From Lantana camara (lineage: Eukaryota > Streptophyta > Magnoliopsida > Lamiales > Verbenaceae): 64,000 nt of DNA. Numbering within the stretch: position 1 is the stretch's first letter; each line of letters starts with the position of its first letter. The notes under the pieces are model-generated. The model was not told where the DNA came from, ran no database searches, and was given only the letters and a program-made list of their open reading frames with translations. This document shows positions 58,318 through 64,000 of the stretch, one piece after another. The stretch covers positions 53,637,001 to 53,701,000 of the forward strand of contig CM074855.1 in assembly GCA_037501455.1 (NCBI GenBank), read 5' to 3'. The translations under genes were made by a program, and so were the position numbers.

Positions 58318-61254
58318 TGTAGCGCCCGAGCGTGAGGCACCACATCCCCCGCACCGAGACCCGACCCGTATATGAAATGGGAAATCCATACACGTGCCAA
58401 ATCACGACGAACGGGGACACAACACACACGCTAAGCTAGGCGGGAGCTAACCCTTAAACCAAGCATAACCAAAACATAATTAAATCAGAGTGACCATAAC
58501 AATAGCGGAAGCAATTCAACATAAGTACTTATAGGTACCAACACATAGCAATACATATCGTATTTACATATAGGTACCAACACTTACAACCTGTGCAAAA
58601 GCCATCACGGCACAAAATAACTTAATATACGCTCCATACATAATCATAATACAAAAGTAATAAGAACAAGTATATATGAGTGTAAAAGGAAATGCTAGAC
58701 ACTAATGCAAGACCTAGACGACTCGTATTCCTGCCTAGCACCTCCAAACCTGCACAAAGCAACTGAAAACAAACCGGGTTCAGTCTAAAAGAGACTGGTG
58801 GGTATAAAAAACGGGGCATAATATATAATACAACGGAATTTAAACATATACATACAAGCCCTAATTCCATTTGAAGTTTGATAAGAATTTCCCAAGCGGG
58901 CAAAACAAAGAAAACATCAATGGAATTACGACTATCATATTCATTCATAAATAATTATAGGGTTTCATGGCCCGGCGAGTGGGCGTGCATTATCTCCAAC
59001 CATCACCTCGTGTAATCATATTCATAATTCATTTATTTTCATGCATAATAATCTTATGTGCACATTCATACGATTCATAATCATACATATACACCTTCTT
59101 CCTCCGGTGGTGGACGGGTTTGCAAGGCCCGACCACCTCATACATTGACCCAGGGGGGTACATGAATCCCCCAAGGGCGCTCAGCTACCATTCCACGCTA
59201 ATCTCCTAGCGAGTTCAGGTCTCTGTTAAATGGTTGGGACTAGCACATGGGATCACCGTCGGCCCTAGCCTCCCCGGATAGCCACATGTGCTACGTCCCG
59301 GGCCCGTGCATCATTAACAATCATGTCTCGCCAAAACATAAGTAGGATTCATAAAAGAAAGGCTTACGTTTGAAATTATTTACTCGAGAAAAGACCCTAT
59401 ATAGGTATATTATACATTTGGTTTAAAACTTTGCACATTAGGTTTATATAGGGTCATTTTAGCTAGTAGAAGAGAAACCCACCTTGAAGCAATAAGAGGA
59501 TAAGAGTAGAGCCTCAAACGACGCCCTCGTCTCCAACTAAACCCGAATCTGTGCAAAAAAGGTAGTGTGAGACTCAAAATGACCATATACGACGCACGAC
59601 AATGCAATGTGGATGATATGAGATGCATAAGAAAATGTTCTCAAGTCATGGAAGTATTCTTATGCACAATTAACACAATAAAGTCACATAAACGTTCAAA
59701 ATCATTCATTGCATTCAATAAGTGGGAGTTCCAAGCTCATTAGTTCATAAATCATAACAAAACAAGCTATAAATTTGATACATTAATCATAACACATAAT
59801 AATACATATTAACATAGCATAGAAGTCATAAAAGAGGTGGAGGAAGATCAAACAAGCGGAGAAAAAGAAGAAAAACAGAACCGGAATGACGAAAAAAAAG
59901 CAGGACAAAATCCACCCCCATGGATTTTTCCAAAGGGAAAAATCCACCCCCATGGATTTTCAGAAACTGACTGACCTAAATCCACCCTCGCGGATTTTTC
60001 CAAAGGGAAAAATCCACCCCCATGGATTTAAGTCAGCGGCCAAAAAACACAAAAACAAGGCAAAAACCGAAATGGAAGCTAAAAGGCACAAAACCAACTC
60101 ACAAATCTCAACCCAAAATCATGTAAAATCAGGTCATTAACTCATTATTCAAGCTATATCGCGTTAAACAACAAGAACTCCAATTAAAGCATCAAGGAAT
60201 TAACATCCAAATTATAACTCCAAGATCCATCAATGGAAAATCCAAAAATATTCCACAACCATGCAAAACAAGTTCATAACCATCTAATTACATACCTAAG
60301 GAACACATATTACTCATGCAACTCAAAGGAAATCCAAGGGATTCAAGTTAATCAACAAAATTGCAAGAAATCTACTATTCATCATCTTCTTCATTCCTAA
60401 TTCATAAATGGATGAAACCATACAAGACTTAGCATAAAATAATCACAATGAGCTATACTACTCAAAAATAAGCTTACCTTCAAGAAAAAGTGAGGAAAGA
60501 TAGGGAGATGAGCCCAAATTCTCCAAGGTTTTGCAATGGGGTTTTTCTCTTTTTCTTCTTTCTCCTTTCTTGCACTTAGTGGCTGAATGAGGGGGTTGTG
60601 AGTGAGGGATGGCTCGGTTGGGGCAAGTGGGAAGGAAGAGAGAGTGATGCAAGTGGGAGTAGGTCATGGTTTTAGGGTCTAGGGTCGTTGATTAGGGCCG
60701 TAGGTTAGAGAAAAGTCAAAGGTTTGTCGTTTTTAAGCACGAGGTGCTCGTTTCGGTTGAAATTTGAGAATCTAAATGATCTTAAAAAGGAATGATACTT
60801 GTCCCATTGTCTCCGAATCGTCGATACGGATTCAATGGAGGTGACGGAACTTGAATCCGAGTTCCCGAGCTCAAGATATCACCTATGGAACCAAGGGTGC
60901 GCTAATTGCCCGTTAGCCCCCTTTTTGGTTCCAAGAAACCAAGTAAATTCAAAACTCATGCAACAAAGAACAAATTCATGCAACGAACACATAGATGGGA
61001 TCATAATACACATAACTCAATTATAACCAGTTATAGCGAAAAACGAAAATCAATTCGGAATCAAACAAGGCATAATCATACGCATATAAGTAAATACGTT
61101 GGAAAATCAAATAAAATTCAAATGCAACAAGAAATAAATTCAAGTATGGAAAGAATGAAATAAATAATGAAATTTAAGCAATTAAGTAATTAAATCGCTC
61201 AAATTAGTAAACACATACGTCATACCTGTTTGACCGAAAGGTCGGGGCGTTACA
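58318..61254 (-). repeat. 3' LTR of second gypsy element
   Basis: On the minus strand it begins TGTAACGCCCCGACC and ends GGGCGCTACA, 2937 bp. Landmarks match the other gypsy LTRs: ACATCCCCCGCACC, CTTCTTCCTCCGG and GGGTTTGCAAGGCCCG. The 5' LTR must lie beyond 64000. The cluster of AAATCC..GGATTT inverted repeats is at 59908-60029. Confidence 0.9.
59908..60029. repeat. AAATCC..GGATTT inverted-repeat cluster
   Basis: Four copies (59908-59927, 59940-59959, 59978-59997, 60010-60029) with loop ACCCCCAT or ACCCTCGC. Pairs of copies are joined by TTTCCAAAGGGAAA, which is itself an inverted repeat. They lie 1.2-1.35 kb from the LTR start. Confidence 0.85.
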
Positions 61255-61269
61255 ATCTCTCCCCCTTAA
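61255..61269 (-). other. Polypurine tract of second gypsy element
   Basis: The plus-strand ATCTCTCCCCCTTAA is TTAAGGGGGAGAGAT on the element strand, next to the 3' LTR. Confidence 0.85.
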
Positions 61270-61287
61270 AAGAATCCGTCCTCGGAT

Positions 61288-64000
61288 TCATTGCTCGCCC
61301 GGAAACAATTCAGGGTGGAACTTCTTCATCTTTTCTTCCGTTTCCCACGTAGCCTGTTCGGTTTTATCACTTCTCCAAAGAACCTTGACTAGTGGAATAC
61401 GCCGATTTCTAAGTTCTTGAAACTTCCGGTCCACAATCTTAATCGGCTTTTGAACAAAGGTCAGATTCGGTTCTAGTTCCACTTCTTCAACCGATATGAT
61501 TTCGGATTCATCTTGATAATACTTCCGGAGTTGTGAAACATGAAATACATTGTGAATTCCGGTTAAATTAGGAGGTAAATCCAAACGATACGCCGTATCT
61601 CCAATTCTTTCCAAGATCTCAAACGGACCCAGATATCGAGGATTTAACTTCCCTCCTTTCCCGATCCTTGAAAATCCTTTCCTTGGAGAAGCTTTCAAAA
61701 AGACTCTATCTCCTAACTCGAACTCAAGATCTTTTCTTCGTTTATCTGCATAACTTTTTTGTCGGTCTTGAGCCGCTTTCATCCGTTGTCTAACAATTTG
61801 GACCTTATCAATAGCATCTTGAACAGCCTTAGAGGGTTTTTCCTTCTTTTCCTTCCTCTTCACACCCTCTTGTTTGGTCCAATTCCACTCTTCTAAATCG
61901 AAAAACAACGGAGACCTACACTTCCGTCCGTAGAGAGCTTCATAAGGTGCCATCTCTATCGAGGCTTGAAAGCTATTATTGTAAGCAAACTCGATTAATG
62001 GCAACTGCTCGTTCCAAGAGCTTTGAAAGTCCAATGCACATGCTCTCAACATATCCTCTAGATACTTGATCAACCTCTCCGACTGTCCGTCTGTCTGAGG
62101 ATGGAAAACTGTGCTAAATTGAAGCCTTGTTCACAAATTCTTTTGAAGCTCTTGCCAAAACCTTGAAGTAAACCTAGGATCCCGATCTGACACGATGCTA
62201 ACCGGTACTCCATGGAGTCGTACAATCTCATCACAATATCTCTTGGCTAGCTTACTTACTTTGTCGGACATTTTGCTGCAAGAAAATGAGCAGACTTCGT
62301 TAATCGATCCATGATCACCCAAACTCCATCAAACCCACCTTTCACTCTGGGTAACCCGGAAACGAAATCCATAGCTATCTGCTCCCACTTCCATTCCGGA
62401 ATAGGTAAAGGTTGAAGTAATCCCGATGGCTTTTGATGTTCAGCTTTTACCACTTGGCACGTCATACAATGCCTTACAAAATTAACCACATCCCGTTTCA
62501 AACCATTCCACCAATAGAATTGTTTCAAATCCTTATACATCTTGTTTCCTACGGGATGGATCGAATATCCTGATCGATGAGCTTCCTCAAGAATAATCCT
62601 TTTCAATTCTCCCGGTATCACAACTCTATTCTTGAATCTTAGAAGTCCCGTATCATCGAAACCAAATGGATATTCTGGATCATCTCGAGCCTTCTCTACC
62701 AATTTCTGAACTTCAGGATCAATTCTTTGAGCCTCAAACAATTTCTGTTGAAGATCCGGTTGAACCGTGATACTCCGAATACTAGCTCTTAACTTGAATG
62801 ATTCCTCATCAACTCCCGTTTCCAATTTCACATTGGATACACTAGCCTTCCTACTAAGTGCATCCGCGACCACGTTGGCTTTTCCGGGATGGTATCGGAT
62901 TGTACACTCATAATCCGCCAACATTTCCATCCAACGCCTTTGTCTCTTGTTTAACTCTTTCTGAGAGAATAGATACTGGAGACTTTTGTGGTCGGAAAAG
63001 ATCTCGAATGATATTCCATACAGATAGTGTCTCCACTTTCCCAAAGCGAAGATCACAGCCGCTAGCTCGAGATCATGAGTGGGGTAATTCTGTTCGTGAT
63101 CCTTCAATTTCCTTGAGGCGTAGGCAATCACCTTTCCATTTTGCATCAAGACACAACCCAAGCCTTCCTTTGAGGCGTCCGTATAAACCTTATATCCTTC
63201 AATACCTTCGGGAAGTGCTAATATTGGTGCAGTTGTCAACTTTTCCTTCAAAAGTTGAAAGCTCGCCTCGCATGCTTCACCCCACTCAAATTTAGCCTCT
63301 TTCTTAGTTAGTCGGGTCAAAGGGGCAACAATCTTTGAAAAATCCTTCACGAATCTCCGATAATAGCCAGCCAAACCCAAGAAACTTCTTACCTCTGAGG
63401 CATTCTTTGGACTCTGCCACTGTAAAACCGTCTCAATCTTTGAAGGGTCTACTTCCAAACCTTTCCTCGAGACAATGTGGCCTAGAAAAGCTACCCGATC
63501 AATCCAAAACTCGCATTTGCTGAACTTAGCATATAACCGGTGCTCTCTCAAGGTATCCAAAACCACTTTGAGATGTCGAGCATGATCTTCCGGTGTCCTT
63601 GAGTACACGAGTATGTCATCAATGAAGATAACCACAAACTTGTCCAAGTAGGGCCGAAAAATTCGGTGCATCATGTCCATAAATGCAGCCGGAGCATTAG
63701 TCAATCCAAAAGGCATCACCACGAACTCATAATGCCCATACCGGGTGTTAAATCCTGTCTTTGGAATATCCTCTTCCCGGATTTTCAATTGATAGTACCC
63801 TTGTCTTAAGTCCAACTTCGAATATACCCCCGAACCTTGTAACATATCAAATAAGTCCTCAATGTGGGGTAAAGGATACTTGTTCTTAATTGTCATCCGA
63901 TTCAATTCCCGGTAATCTATGCACATTCTTAAAGTTCCATCCTTTTTCTTGACGAAAAGAACCGGTGCGCCCCATGGTGAAGAACTTGGCCGAATATATC
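61288..64000 (-). pseudogene. Second gypsy pol: RT, RNase H, integrase, chromodomain (partial, broken)
   Basis: The sequence enters at the window edge within RT and continues through [11 protein letters not shown] and the RT active site [10 protein letters not shown], both intact. RNase H ([13 protein letters not shown], then [16 protein letters not shown]) and the integrase zinc module and core follow without a stop to about 62277, where there is a frameshift. The next frame carries integrase VSIVSDRDPRF, one TGA (62131-62133) and then the integrase end and chromodomain-like segment (GDRVFLKASPRKGF to ATWETEEKMKKF), finishing at TGA 61288-61290. It is closely similar to the gypsy polyprotein at 50723-55230 and clearly the same lineage, but better preserved: two lesions in 2.7 kb. 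Gag and protease would lie right of the window. Confidence 0.92.

Noticed and set aside
1..64000. CRISPR array, tRNA or rRNA genes
   Set aside because: The repeat clusters are palindromic and lack uniform spacers. TGGTATCAGAGCC matches are primer sites, not tRNA genes, and no rRNA-like sequence was seen.

Overview
This window looks like nuclear DNA of a flowering plant, most likely a eudicot. The evidence is nested Ty1/copia and Ty3/gypsy LTR retrotransposons with initiator-tRNA-Met-type primer sites, chromodomain (Tekay/Del-like) gypsy polyproteins, a non-autonomous Helitron, a 5'-truncated plant LINE tail, and one spliced BEL1-like (TALE) homeobox gene with the family's usual exon plan. I saw no bacterial or organellar genes, rRNA, tRNA or CRISPR array. 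All reading was by eye; no alignment or database search was possible.

Layout. 1-28377 is a nested stack. A Ty1/copia element (3840-27337, target duplication CCCAA) sits inside a reverse-oriented LTR of its own family, whose halves are 2949-3839 and 27338-28377. To its left are two chimeric units in which the LTR's first half is forward and its second half is inverted. The copia leader was invaded by a gypsy-type solo LTR (6372-19856). That solo LTR was in turn invaded by a young non-autonomous LTR element with two 3535-bp LTRs and a non-coding 2.7-kb interior (9649-19406, duplication CTCCT). The copia gag-pol (21525-25381) is broken. 28378-32915 holds degenerate gypsy LTR material. 32916-35150 is a truncated second copia copy, 35331-36700 a non-autonomous Helitron on the minus strand, and 36825-37488 a LINE 3' end.

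The only convincing host gene is the BEL1-like homeobox gene at 38997-42181 (four coding exons, predicted 544 residues, apparently intact), with a probable leader intron and an overlapping upstream ORF. Downstream are a minus-strand gypsy solo LTR (43059-46036, duplication ATGCC), an older minus-strand LTR (46541-48051 plus 58052-58317) split by a full-length minus-strand chromodomain gypsy element (48052-58046, duplication GCTAC), and the 3' part of a second related gypsy element (58318 to the window end).

Main observation of the hunt. At least eight different elements each carry a cluster of 4 to 12 short inverted repeats. Arm sequences differ completely between elements but are uniform within each. 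Examples are GACACGGCCGTGTC, GGGAACGGCCGTTCCC, GAAACGGCCGTTTC, AAATCC..GGATTT, AAATAC..GTATTT, GGTAGCGGCCGCTACC, CCCGC..GCGGG and GAGAGA..TCTCTC. In the gypsy-type LTRs where the start is visible, the cluster lies roughly 1.0-1.7 kb from it. Within the arrays the arms change in step, as expected of conserved hairpins. Their role is unknown.
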